Part shown: one piece after another, positions 25,201 to 33,232 of the stretch
How the letters are laid out: each line of letters opens with the position of its first letter
Position numbering within the stretch: position 1 is the first letter of the stretch
Assembly (NCBI GenBank): GCA_934533135.1
Contig: CAKTBG010000011.1
Coordinates: 6,351-70,350 of the forward strand
Origin: an uncultured Faecalibacterium sp.
GTDB taxonomy: Bacteria; Bacillota; Clostridia; Oscillospirales; Ruminococcaceae
Direction of reading: 5' to 3'
DNA length: 64,000 nucleotides
Made by a program: the position numbers and the translations under genes
The notes under the pieces: generated by a model
Seen by the model: the letters and a program-made list of their open reading frames with translations, nothing else
What the model was told of the DNA's origin: nothing
Database searches by the model: none

Positions 25201-26397
25201 ATGACGCGAACCGAATATATGAAGTCTCTTGAGAAGCTTCTGGCTCCTCTGCCCGAAACGGAGCGGCGAGATGCCCTTGACTATTACGACGAGTATTTTG
25301 ATGCCGCCGGAAAATCCCGGGAATCGGAGACGATCGCCGAACTGGGAAGCCCCGAAGAAGTCGCTCAGAAGATCCTCGAAAATCAGGATTTTGTTCCGGC
25401 GGAAGCTCCTTCTGCATCCATCGAACCGGATCATTCGTCCGAGCGTCCGGTGAAAAAGCACCGCTCCCACTGGAAACCCATTGCCGCCTGCGTCCTGCTG
25501 GCAGTGGCTGGCTTCGCTTTTGTCGGAGCCCATCTCCCGTTCCGCCGTGTTGTCGCCACGACAGCGAACGCCATTGAGACCGGCACATCGAACTCCCCGG
25601 CTTACAGCAATCTCGCCGTTGAGAACAACGCGGCGAATCCCAGCTCCTCCTTTCACGTCAGTCTTGACCGCCTGAAGAAGCTCACCCTCGATCTGGACAT
25701 CGGCGACGTGAATTTCATCACCGAAAAAGGGCTGACCGACGCACGCATTGAATACCAAAACCGTGACAGCCGCTTTGAGAACGACTTCGTTTTCAAGGAT
25801 TCCGGCTCCTACTTCAACTACAAAGCACCCAAGGGCTTCCATTTGAAGGACACGAAAAAGAAATTCACCCTGACAATTTACCTGCCCGAGGGCTTTGCGA
25901 TGGACAAGCTTGATGCTACCCTCGACATGGGCGACCTCAGCCTTGGCAGCCTCACAGTCAAAGACCTGACTGCTGAGCTGGACATGGGCAATTGCACCGC
26001 GGACGCCCTGACCGCAGACACCTCTCATTTTGAACTTGATATGGGCAATTTTACTGCCGGTTTGCTGGATGCCAGAAGTGCTGAAATTGACCTCAGCATG
26101 GGCAATCTCGAAATCACAACGGTCAACGCCTACGATTTTACCGTCGATAACGATATGGGTGATATCAAAATCGGCCTGCTGACCGGTGCGCAGAAAATCG
26201 ACCTTGATACCGACATGGGAACCATTGAACTGATGGTGGACGGCTCCCTCTCGGATTACGCAGTCGATGCCTCGAACGACCTCGGAACCCTGCGCGTCGA
26301 TGGCAAGAAATACTCCGAAACATTCCACTCCAACGGCAGCCGTAAGCTTACCCTCTCCAACAGCATGGGCTCGACGACTCTGGATTTCCAGAATTAA
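25201..26397 (+). CDS. HAAS (DUF1700) domain membrane protein with DUF4097-like beta domain
   Basis: A 398-residue protein. Residues 1-65 are a HAAS/DUF1700 helical domain (MTRTEYMKSLEKLLAPLPET, ALDYYDEYFDAAG, ELGSPEEVAQKIL). A single transmembrane helix follows at about 95-112 (AACVLLAVAGFAFVGAH). From about 150 to the end is a DUF4097-type repetitive beta domain with recurring DMGDLSLGSL and DMGNFTAG units, predicted outside the membrane. The start follows AGAGGAGG. HAAS domains are known partners of PadR regulators, matching the gene upstream. A role in sensing envelope state is inferred. Confidence 0.88.
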   Translation: MTRTEYMKSLEKLLAPLPETERRDALDYYDEYFDAAGKSRESETIAELGSPEEVAQKILENQDFVPAEAPSASIEPDHSSERPVKKHRSHWKPIAACVLLAVAGFAFVGAHLPFRRVVATTANAIETGTSNSPAYSNLAVENNAANPSSSFHVSLDRLKKLTLDLDIGDVNFITEKGLTDARIEYQNRDSRFENDFVFKDSGSYFNYKAPKGFHLKDTKKKFTLTIYLPEGFAMDKLDATLDMGDLSLGSLTVKDLTAELDMGNCTADALTADTSHFELDMGNFTAGLLDARSAEIDLSMGNLEITTVNAYDFTVDNDMGDIKIGLLTGAQKIDLDTDMGTIELMVDGSLSDYAVDASNDLGTLRVDGKKYSETFHSNGSRKLTLSNSMGSTTLDFQN

Positions 26398-26406
26398 CGC
26401 ATACAA

Positions 26407-26447
26407 AAACAGGACGCTTCCAATGTTCCGGAAGCGTCCTGTTTGTT
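26407..26447. terminator. bidirectional terminator, HAAS gene / symporter gene
   Basis: AACAGGACGCTTC and GGAAGCGTCCTGTT form a strong stem with T-rich flanks on both strands, between convergent stops. Confidence 0.88.
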
Positions 26448-26466
26448 ATATCTTGGTGGATTTCAA

Positions 26467-27813
26467 TTATGCGTTGAATTTTTTCTCATCCAGCAGGCCC
26501 TCGCTCTTGGCCACGCAGATGCTTGCGACCGCGTCACCGACGACGTTCAGGGAGGTGACCAGCATCTCAATGGGGCGGTTGATGGCAAGGATCAACGAAT
26601 AGGCCAGCAGCGCGCTGTCGTTGACAAAGCCCACGCCGGACAGGATGGTGAAGAGGATGACAGCACCGGCACCGGGTGCGGCAGGGGTGCCGACCGAGGC
26701 CAGCAGTGCTAGCAGCGCGACCACCACCAGCTGAGCGGGGGTGACGGTGTAGCCCGCGCAGCCTGCGATGAAGACGGTAGCCACTACCTGCATGATGGCG
26801 GTGCCGTCCATGTTGATGGTCATGCCCAGCGGCAGAACAAAGGAGGCAATGCTCTCATCCACGCCGAAATCCTCGGTGCAGGCCCTGATGTTCAGGGGCA
26901 GGGTGGCTGCACTGGACGAAGTGGAGAAGCCGAAGACCGCAACATTGGCGATCTTTTTGATGAAGGTGATGGGGTTCTGCTTGGCACCGATGGCGATCAC
27001 CAGCGGGTAGCCCACCAGCAGGAAGACGAAGAGCAGCACCACCGTGACCACCACATACACCAGCGCGGGCTTGAGGTAATCAATGCCGTAGATGGCGAAG
27101 GTACGGGTCAGCAGCACAAAGACCGCAAACGGTGCAAAGTGGGTGACAACAAAGTTCAGGAAGACGACCACCACATCGTTCACCTCGCCCAGCAGACGGC
27201 GCAGGGTGCTGGTGCGGCTCTCGCCCAGCACGTTCATGCTCAGGCCGACGGCCACGGCGAGGAAGACGGAGGACAGCACCGCGTTGTTGCTGCCAAACGC
27301 AGTGACGATGTTGGAGGGGATAACGTTCAGGACAACGTTCAGCGGATTGGAGCCGGTGGAACCGGTGGTGCCGGTCAGACCTTCGATGTGGGTGTTGAAC
27401 AGCCCCATCGAATAGGTCGCATAGCCCACGCAGCTGGCCAGTGCCAGTGCCATGAAGGAGCAAAGCAGGAACCAGAAGAGGGTCTTAGCGGAGATGCGGC
27501 CCATCGTGCGGGTATCGGCAATGCTGCCAATGGCCAGCGAAATGGAGGTAAACACCATCGGGATGATGACCAGCTGCAACGCCTTGATGAACAGCTGCCC
27601 GATGATGTAGAAGATGCCAAAGGCACGCTCGGCACCTTCGGCCGTGATGTCCTGAAACAGCAGGTCGTTGATGGTCTGCCATACGCCGCTGTTGCCGGAA
27701 GCGATCAGCTTCTCCCGCAGGAACATGAAGGCCAGACCTGCTGCCAGACCGCAAACCAGCGAGACAGCCATTTTGCGGGCCAGTGCTGCACCGCTATTCT
27801 TGCTTTTTTCCAT
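26467..27813 (-). CDS. dicarboxylate/amino acid:cation symporter (DAACS family)
   Basis: A 448-residue symporter of the GltP/DctA/SstT family, driving uptake of acidic amino acids or C4-dicarboxylates with Na+ or H+. The re-entrant-loop serine motif is in VFGFSTSSSAATLPLN, the NMDGT substrate motif is in GMTINMDGTAIMQVV, and the second loop is around LLALLASVGTPAAPGAG. The ATG at 27813 follows GAGGAG; an in-frame start at 27834 lacks a ribosome site. Length is typical. It is monocistronic with its own promoter. Confidence 0.92.
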   Translation of the reverse strand: MEKSKNSGAALARKMAVSLVCGLAAGLAFMFLREKLIASGNSGVWQTINDLLFQDITAEGAERAFGIFYIIGQLFIKALQLVIIPMVFTSISLAIGSIADTRTMGRISAKTLFWFLLCSFMALALASCVGYATYSMGLFNTHIEGLTGTTGSTGSNPLNVVLNVIPSNIVTAFGSNNAVLSSVFLAVAVGLSMNVLGESRTSTLRRLLGEVNDVVVVFLNFVVTHFAPFAVFVLLTRTFAIYGIDYLKPALVYVVVTVVLLFVFLLVGYPLVIAIGAKQNPITFIKKIANVAVFGFSTSSSAATLPLNIRACTEDFGVDESIASFVLPLGMTINMDGTAIMQVVATVFIAGCAGYTVTPAQLVVVALLALLASVGTPAAPGAGAVILFTILSGVGFVNDSALLAYSLILAINRPIEMLVTSLNVVGDAVASICVAKSEGLLDEKKFNA

Positions 27814-27868
27814 AATTGTCTCCTCATTCGTCATAATTCAATTGTGTGTGTATTTCGCATTCCGGTGC

Positions 27869-27897
27869 ATTTTACCATAGCTGCCCGACCCATGCAA
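27869..27897 (-). promoter_or_regulatory. promoter of the symporter gene
   Basis: Minus-strand TTGCAT (27892-27897), 17-bp spacer, TAAAAT (27869-27874). Confidence 0.7.
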
Positions 27898-27992
27898 GCG
27901 GAAACGCCATCATTTTGTCCATTTTTTCGCAATAGTATGACTTTTCCTGCAAAAACGGCGCGGTTTCTGGGGTTTTCCGCCCTAGCAAGCGC

Positions 27993-28038
27993 AAAAAGAT
28001 CCCGGCTGCGCAGCACACTGCCGCGAAACCGGGATCTT
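27993..28038 (-). terminator. intrinsic terminator of the GGDEF/HD-GYP gene
   Basis: AAGATCCCGG pairs with CCGGGATCTT; on the minus strand five T residues follow. It lies about 57 bp beyond the stop. Confidence 0.8.
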
Positions 28039-28094
28039 GGATCGTATGGACTTTCGGCCGGTTCCGTTCGGCCGCAAACGCCTTCAACGCGTCG

Positions 28095-30023
28095 TCATTG
28101 GGGGTCCGCAGCCTCCGCCGGGGGCTGCAGCGCATCCGGCTTTTGCGGCGTGGGATGAAACGCCTCCAGCTCGTCCCGGATGCGGACCCGCACATCGCTC
28201 AGGCAGCGCAGCAGCAGCGGATTGAAGGCACCGCTGGCATCGTTTACCAGCACCTCCACTGCTTCCTCATAGCTGAGGGGGTTCTTGCCGCGCCCGCCCG
28301 TGAGCAGGCAGTCGTAAACATTGGCAAGCCCCACCACCTGCGCCGAAATGGGGATCTGCTCCCCTTCCAGCCGGTCGGGATAGCCCGTGCCGTTGTACCG
28401 CTCGTGGTGCCAGCGGCAGATCTCCCGCGCGATCCTGACCAGCGGCTCATCCTGATACTCCCGCAGGCGGTTCAGCACCGCCACACCCAGCATGGGATGC
28501 TGGTGCAGTCTCTGCTTTTCCTCGGCGGTCAGCGGCCCGGTCTTGCGCAGGAGGCTGCTGCTCACCGCGATCTTGCCGATGTCGTGCAAGGCCGATGCGG
28601 TGGTGATGAGGGTGCGTTCCTCGGACGAGATGGCGTAACGGTCGGTGATCTGGACCAGCCGTTCCAGCAGGATCCCGGTCAGGATCTGCACCCGCTGGAC
28701 GTGCTCGCCGTCCTCGCCATTGTGCGTAGCCGTCACCTGACTGAGGATGCCGATCATGATCTGGTCGTTTTTCTCCCGCTCGTAGAACTGCTGCGCCACC
28801 ATGGTGCTCAGCTTCCGCTGCTTGGCGAAGAGGCGGATGGTGTTGGATACCCGCCGCTGCACCACCCGCGCATCGAACGGGCGGCTGATGTAGTCCACCG
28901 CCCCCAGCTCGTAGGCGCGATAGGCCATGGTGTTGGAGTCCTCGCCGGAGATCACGATGACCGGGATCTCTTCCAGCAGGCCGTGGCTGTTCATCCACGC
29001 CAGCACCTCAAACCCGTCCATGTCCGGCATCACGATGTCCAGCAGCACCAATGCGATCTCGCTGCCGTGGAGTTCCAGCTGCCGCATACACTCCGCGCCG
29101 CTGGATGCCTCTACGATCTGGAAATTTTTGATCAGGATCGCCCGCAGGATCTCGCGGTTCATCGCCGCGTCGTCCACCACCAGCACCATGGGCTTGGGCG
29201 GTTCGGCAGAGGTCTGGTCGAACAGGCCGGTGTCGTCGGTGACGACGGCGTTTTTCCGCCGCTTGGCCTGATACATCCGCCGGTCGGCCTGCCGCACAGC
29301 CTCTTCCACCGTGACGCCCGCCGACAGCACCCCGCCGATGCTGGCCGAAAGCCGGATCCGCTCGTAGCCGGGCACGATGGTCATGTTCAGATTTTTGTTG
29401 ATGATCGCCAGCTTGCGGATAAACTGATCCCGGGGGATGTCGGGCAGCACCAGCAGCAGCTCATCGCCGCCGTACCGCACCAGAAAATCCGTGCCCCGGA
29501 TGTTCTTCTGGATGACGGCGGCCACGGTCTCCAGCACCTTGTCGCCGGCCTGATGGCCGTAGGTGTCGTTGCAGAACTTGAAATTGTCCAGATCGATCAT
29601 GGCAACGCCCGCCGTCAGGAACTTGTGGCGCAGGTTGTCCTCATAATAGCGGCGGTTGTACGCGCCGGTCAGCGGGTCGGTATAGATCCGCCGGTCGGTG
29701 ACGAGCTCCCGGTTCAGGCAGCCGTTCACGGCCTGCACCATCTCGATCACGCTGGGCACGCCGTCCACTTCCACATACCGCGAAGTGGCATAGTACACCC
29801 GTCCGTTGGTCGCTTCCAGCTTGTTTTTCTGGCTCTTGTCGATCAACGCTTCCCGGCTGATGCAGCGGGTGCAGGGGTGCTCGTCCTTCCATGGGGGCGA
29901 GCACGGCTCCTTTTCCAGCGTTTCTTTGGTCAGGAGCCGCACCACATCGTACACCTTGCGGTAACAGGCCATTTCTTCCTCCGCCTGCTGATGGGTCAAC
30001 TGGATCGTATTTTGGTCGGGCAT
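28095..30023 (-). CDS. cyclic-di-GMP signalling protein: GGDEF - receiver - HD-GYP
   Basis: A 642-residue soluble protein with three modules. After a Cys-containing N-terminal region (about 1-135, with HPCTRCISREAL) comes a diguanylate cyclase domain, signature RYGGDELLLVLPD near 184. It is followed by a response-regulator receiver (MVLVVDDAAMNREIL near 281, phospho-Asp in LLDIVMPDMDG) and an HD-GYP phosphodiesterase (HDIGKI near 482, YNGTGYP near 548). It may therefore both make and degrade c-di-GMP under phosphorelay control. GGDEL replaces GGDEF at the last position. The start MPDQNTIQLTHQQAEEEM follows AAAGGAG; an ATG further up lacks a site. The HPt gene next upstream is a plausible phosphodonor. 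Confidence 0.88.
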   Translation of the reverse strand: MPDQNTIQLTHQQAEEEMACYRKVYDVVRLLTKETLEKEPCSPPWKDEHPCTRCISREALIDKSQKNKLEATNGRVYYATSRYVEVDGVPSVIEMVQAVNGCLNRELVTDRRIYTDPLTGAYNRRYYEDNLRHKFLTAGVAMIDLDNFKFCNDTYGHQAGDKVLETVAAVIQKNIRGTDFLVRYGGDELLLVLPDIPRDQFIRKLAIINKNLNMTIVPGYERIRLSASIGGVLSAGVTVEEAVRQADRRMYQAKRRKNAVVTDDTGLFDQTSAEPPKPMVLVVDDAAMNREILRAILIKNFQIVEASSGAECMRQLELHGSEIALVLLDIVMPDMDGFEVLAWMNSHGLLEEIPVIVISGEDSNTMAYRAYELGAVDYISRPFDARVVQRRVSNTIRLFAKQRKLSTMVAQQFYEREKNDQIMIGILSQVTATHNGEDGEHVQRVQILTGILLERLVQITDRYAISSEERTLITTASALHDIGKIAVSSSLLRKTGPLTAEEKQRLHQHPMLGVAVLNRLREYQDEPLVRIAREICRWHHERYNGTGYPDRLEGEQIPISAQVVGLANVYDCLLTGGRGKNPLSYEEAVEVLVNDASGAFNPLLLRCLSDVRVRIRDELEAFHPTPQKPDALQPPAEAADPQ

Positions 30024-30171
30024 GGAGATGCTCCTTTGCTTCTCGATGATCCACAGCAGCGACGACAACATAGACAAGAGCAGGAGCACGTCAGTCGGTT
30101 GTTTCCGGGCGGTTCCTCCGTCTGCTGCTTTATTGTGTTGTGTTAAGATGTAATAGCAATTCTTAAATACA

Positions 30172-30200
30172 AGAATAGCACAATCTCTTTCAAAAATCAA
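30172..30200 (-). promoter_or_regulatory. promoter of the GGDEF/HD-GYP gene
   Basis: Minus-strand TTGATT (30195-30200), 17-bp spacer, TATTCT (30172-30177), giving a leader of about 140 bases. Confidence 0.6.
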
Positions 30201-30304
30201 TCACATTGCATGAATTCCCCGCAATTTTACAGTTTTATTGAAAATCCGTTTTTGGTTCGCAGGCCATGCAGCGCGGCTTTCCCCCGCTTTGTACACAAAC
30301 TCCA

Positions 30305-30349
30305 ACAAAAAACGGACGCCTCCGGCTGTACCGCCGTGGAGCGTCCGTT
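30305..30349 (-). terminator. intrinsic terminator of the HPt gene
   Basis: CGGACGCTCC pairs with GGAGGCGTCCG-type sequence on the minus strand and runs into six T residues, about 38 bp after the HPt stop. Confidence 0.75.
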
Positions 30350-30386
30350 CGATCTTCTTTGTTGGGGAAAGGGTCTGGATCCCGTT

Positions 30387-30749
30387 TCACGTTTCCGGGT
30401 GTTCGCTGTATTCCCGGATGGCCTCTGCCGTGATGCCATACTGGGTCTGCACTTCGGGCAGCAGGGCGCGGGCTTCCTCCAGCCGTTCCGCACGCAGCAG
30501 CTCGGTCATGGTGCAGAGCGGCTGGGCGAGGTTTGCGATGGCCAGATTCTGGCAGATGCCTTTCAGGGTGTGCGCCGCGCAGAACGCTGCTTTGACGTCG
30601 TTCTGTGCAAACGCCTCGCAGAGATTGTGATAGCTCGGGTCGTCCGGAAATTTCTTCAGGAACCGCTCGATCAGATCCGCACTGTAAAACCGCCCGATCA
30701 CATCCTTGTAATCCCCGCCCATTTTGTCGTAAGTTTCGCTCAGTGTCAT
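30387..30749 (-). CDS. histidine phosphotransfer (HPt) domain protein
   Basis: A 120-residue single-domain, all-helical protein. The phosphorylatable histidine is in AFCAAHTLKGICQNLAI, the classic HPt motif, followed by the second core helices. The N-terminus MTLSETYDKMGGDYKDVIGR fits the family. The frame is open to 30980, but the ATG at 30749 preceded by AAGGGTG fits the domain. It lies just upstream of and in the same direction as the receiver-containing c-di-GMP gene, though separated by a terminator and promoter. This suggests a phosphorelay with the receiver; the sensor kinase is not in the window. Confidence 0.85.
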   Translation of the reverse strand: MTLSETYDKMGGDYKDVIGRFYSADLIERFLKKFPDDPSYHNLCEAFAQNDVKAAFCAAHTLKGICQNLAIANLAQPLCTMTELLRAERLEEARALLPEVQTQYGITAEAIREYSEHPET

Positions 30750-30785
30750 ACTGCACCCTTCCCGGCTGATGTCAAAAGCCGTCTG

Positions 30786-30807
30786 TTTTACACGCATCTG
30801 TGTAAAA
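30786..30807. promoter_or_regulatory. TTTTACAC inverted repeat upstream of the HPt gene
   Basis: TTTTACAC (30786-30793) and GTGTAAAA (30800-30807) form a perfect inverted repeat with a 6-base gap, 37 bp before the HPt start. Candidate operator. Confidence 0.45.
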
Positions 30808-30822
30808 AAAGCCGCAATAGTA

Positions 30823-30831
30823 CCCCCCCCC
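30823..30831. repeat. homopolymer tract of nine C
   Basis: Nine consecutive C residues (G on the minus strand), followed by GGG, about 75-83 bp upstream of the HPt start. It could be prone to length change. Confidence 0.6.
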
Positions 30832-30999
30832 GGGAAAAAGAGAGCACCCATTGCAGCCGAACTACCTTCTGCAGTTTCTGCCCCGGGAGGGAGATGCAAA
30901 AGGCTCCTAACTTTGCGTCCCTGATTCACATCAGGTTTGCCAAATTTCTTCAGTTTATTGATGTGTCCATCATACCACACCCCATACTGGAAGTCAAGC

Positions 31000-31039
31000 G
31001 TCCGGGATCTTTTTCCAGAAACGGGAACAAATCCCGGAC
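31000..31039. other. 9-bp inverted repeat upstream of the purine permease promoter
   Basis: GTCCGGGAT (31000-31008) and ATCCCGGAC (31031-31039) are perfectly complementary with a 22-base loop. No T run follows on either strand. Function unknown. Confidence 0.4.
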
Positions 31040-31118
31040 AGGGGGCAAAATGTGTTCTGGAAAGTCGGACTTATAAAAGAAATTTTTACAAAAGCGTGAA
31101 TTTTCTGTGTCTTCACTA

Positions 31119-31148
31119 TGGACAGTTTTGTTCCGGACGTGTTAGAAT
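31119..31148 (+). promoter_or_regulatory. promoter of the purine permease gene
   Basis: TGGACA (31119-31124), 18-bp spacer, TAGAAT (31143-31148). The 70-base leader has a TTCCCGC/GCGGGAA hairpin but no purine riboswitch core. Confidence 0.6.
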
Positions 31149-31222
31149 AGGAGCTGTTCGGTTTCCCGCTGCTGCACAGGCGGCGGGAACTGTTTTGATG
31201 AAGCAAATGAGGAGGAACTTTC

Positions 31223-32593
31223 ATGCTCGAAAAAGTCTTTCATCTGAAAGAGAACCACACCGATGTCAAGACCGAGATCATGGCCGGTATCACGACCTTT
31301 ATGACCATGGCTTACATCCTTGCCGTCAACCCCAACATCCTGTCGGCCTCCGGCATGGACGCAAACGCCGTCCTGATCGCCACCTCGCTGGCCTCTTTCG
31401 TCGGCACCGCGCTGATGGCTCTGCTGGCCAACTACCCGTTCGCACTGGCTCCCGGCATGGGCCTGAACGCCTATTTCTCTTACACCGTCGTCCTGACGAT
31501 GGGCTACAGCTGGCAGCTGGCTCTGATGGCGGTGTTCGTGGAGGGCATCATTTTCATCGTCCTCTCCCTGACCAATGTGCGTGAGGCCATCTTCAACGCC
31601 ATCCCCATGACCCTGAAAAGCGCGGTCAGCGTCGGCATCGGCCTGTTCGTCGCCTTTGTCGGTCTGCAGAACGCCAAGCTGATCGTCAACAGCGACTCCA
31701 CCCTCGTCACCTACCAGCACTTCAAAGGCGAGACCTTCCACAGCATCGGCATCGGTGCCATCCTCGCACTGGTCGGCGTGCTCATCACCGCCATCCTGCT
31801 GGTCAAGCGGGTCAAGGGCGGCATCCTGTACGGCATCCTCATCACATGGGTGCTGGGCATGGTCTGCGAGCTGACCGGCCTCTACATCCCCAACCCGGAC
31901 GCCGGGATGTACTCCGTCATCCCCACCGCATTTGTCAGCTTCGACTTCTCCGCCCTCGGCAAGACCTTTGGTCAGGTGTTCAAGACCGATTTCTCCGGTG
32001 TGGGCATCCTGAACTTCTTCGCCGTCATGTTCTCCTTCCTGTTCGTGGATCTGTTTGATACCCTCGGCACCCTGATCGGCGTTGCTTCCAAGGCCGATAT
32101 GCTGGATGAAGAGGGCAAGCTGCCCCACATCAAGGGTGCTCTGATGGCCGACTCCATCGCCACCTGCGCCGGTGCCGTGCTGGGCACTTCCACCACCACT
32201 ACCTTCGTCGAGAGTGCTTCCGGCGTCACCGAAGGCGGCCGCACCGGTCTGACCAGCATGACCACCGGTCTGCTCTTCCTGCTGGCGGTCGTGTTCAGCC
32301 CCCTGTTCCTGACCATTCCCTCCTTCGCCACCGCTCCGGCTCTGATCATCGTGGGCTTCTACATGATGGGTTCCGCCCTGAAGATCGAGTTCGACGACCC
32401 GGCAGAGGGCATCCCCGCCTTCCTGACCATTCTGGCCATGCCCACCGCTTACAGCATCTCTGAGGGCATCGCCATCGGCGTCATTTCCTGGACCCTGCTC
32501 AACCTCATCACCGGCAAGGCCAAGGAGAAGAAGATCAGCCCCCTGATGTATGTGCTGACCGTTCTGTTCATCCTGAAATACATTCTGCTGTAA
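31223..32593 (+). CDS. NCS2/AzgA family purine permease
   Basis: A 456-residue, roughly 12-helix proton symporter for adenine, guanine or hypoxanthine. The AzgA/PbuG-type signatures are TEIMAGITTFMTMAYILAVN at the N-terminus, NYPFALAPGMGLNAYFSYTV, and the substrate-site region FLFVDLFDTLGTLIGVA followed by GTSTTTTFVESASGV. Length and motifs place it in the adenine/guanine/hypoxanthine group rather than the uracil/xanthine group. The start follows GAGGAGG. It is monocistronic with a promoter and a strong terminator. Confidence 0.94.
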   Translation: MLEKVFHLKENHTDVKTEIMAGITTFMTMAYILAVNPNILSASGMDANAVLIATSLASFVGTALMALLANYPFALAPGMGLNAYFSYTVVLTMGYSWQLALMAVFVEGIIFIVLSLTNVREAIFNAIPMTLKSAVSVGIGLFVAFVGLQNAKLIVNSDSTLVTYQHFKGETFHSIGIGAILALVGVLITAILLVKRVKGGILYGILITWVLGMVCELTGLYIPNPDAGMYSVIPTAFVSFDFSALGKTFGQVFKTDFSGVGILNFFAVMFSFLFVDLFDTLGTLIGVASKADMLDEEGKLPHIKGALMADSIATCAGAVLGTSTTTTFVESASGVTEGGRTGLTSMTTGLLFLLAVVFSPLFLTIPSFATAPALIIVGFYMMGSALKIEFDDPAEGIPAFLTILAMPTAYSISEGIAIGVISWTLLNLITGKAKEKKISPLMYVLTVLFILKYILL

Positions 32594-32605
32594 ACTTCCT
32601 TGCAG

Positions 32606-32645
32606 CAAAAATGACTCCTGCCCGGCGGCAGGAGTCATTTTTTTC
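32606..32645 (+). terminator. intrinsic terminator of the purine permease gene
   Basis: AATGACTCCTGCC pairs perfectly with GGCAGGAGTCATT around CGGC, followed by T residues. Confidence 0.92.
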
Positions 32646-32691
32646 GCCTCTTTGGGATCAAATGCAGTCGCAGTCTGCGCTTTCGAGGGTC

Positions 32692-33006
32692 TCAGCCGCC
32701 AAACAGCCCGAAAAAGCTGGTGTGGGTGAACCCCAGCACCAGAAACAGCACGATCAGCGCAAGCAGCACCCCGATCAGGATGTCCATCTGCTTGACCGTC
32801 AGGGGGAACTTGTCGTAGATCTTCTCTTTGGGGTTGACGAAATTCGGGTCGCCGTTGTTCAGCAGCTTTTTGCCGCTCTCGCCTTTGTCCTGCGCAGCCT
32901 TCCATGCTTCCAGCTCGGCCTGCTCCTTGGCAAGCTCCGCTTCCCGCGCCGCCAACGCCGCCTCCCGCCGCGCAAGCTCGGCTTCTCTGTCTTTGTTTTC
33001 TGCCAT
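32692..33006 (-). CDS. small coiled-coil, single-pass membrane protein
   Basis: A 104-residue protein of unknown function. Residues 4-45 are a highly charged Ala/Glu/Arg coiled coil with a repeated AxREAELA-type unit (ARREAALAAREAELAKEQAE). A polar stretch DPNFVNPKEKIYDKFPL follows, then one C-terminal transmembrane helix (ILIGVLLALIVLFLVLGF) and a short GLFGG tail. Topology suggests the coiled coil is cytoplasmic. The start MAENKDREAEL follows GGAGG, and an extended -10 (TGG-TATACT, 33038-33043) lies upstream. The gene is convergent with the purine permease. Confidence 0.75.
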   Translation of the reverse strand: MAENKDREAELARREAALAAREAELAKEQAELEAWKAAQDKGESGKKLLNNGDPNFVNPKEKIYDKFPLTVKQMDILIGVLLALIVLFLVLGFTHTSFFGLFGG

Positions 33007-33037
33007 AGGTGGACCTCCGATTTGTTTGATTGGGTTT

Positions 33038-33043
33038 AGTATA
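33038..33043 (-). promoter_or_regulatory. extended -10 box for the coiled-coil membrane protein gene
   Basis: TG-G-TATACT on the minus strand, 32 bp before the start codon; -35 weak. Confidence 0.4.
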
Positions 33044-33112
33044 CCATATTTGCCGCTGACAAGAAAGGCAGGGCCCGGCATTTCACGTTTTACGCTGGAA
33101 CTTTTCCGATCT

Positions 33113-33164
33113 GCCAAGGGCTCCCACTTTGGGGGAGCTGGCGAGCGAAGCGAGACTGAGAGGG
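33113..33164 (+). repeat. palindromic repeat family A, locus 6
   Basis: Plus unit: CTGCCAAGGGCTCCCACTTT, GGGGGAGC hairpin, second stem GGCGAGCG/CGAGAC region, then CTGAGAGGG. The preceding 33072-33112 resembles the interior of locus 4. Confidence 0.85.
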
Positions 33165-33175
33165 TGAAACGCACA

Positions 33176-33212
33176 AACCGCCCACTGTTTTCCAGTGGGC
33201 GGTGCGCGTGGT
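33176..33212 (-). terminator. terminator of the mgl operon
   Basis: ACCGCCCACTG and CAGTGGGCGGT form a strong stem with a short loop, 20 bp after the mglC stop; the minus-strand T stretch is weak (TTTGTGCGTTT). Confidence 0.75.
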
Positions 33213-33232
33213 GCTCTCTTTTTTGCGGGGGA

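Noticed and set aside
30024..30165. c-di-GMP riboswitch in the leader of the GGDEF/HD-GYP gene
   Set aside because: None of the conserved GEMM elements was found in the 140-base leader.
31155..31222. Purine riboswitch before the NCS2 permease
   Set aside because: The leader is only about 70 bases with a single hairpin and no conserved purine aptamer core.
31142..32905. 587-residue frame antisense to the purine permease
   Set aside because: Gly/Asp/Gln-rich shadow translation with no domain; the permease on the other strand is unambiguous.
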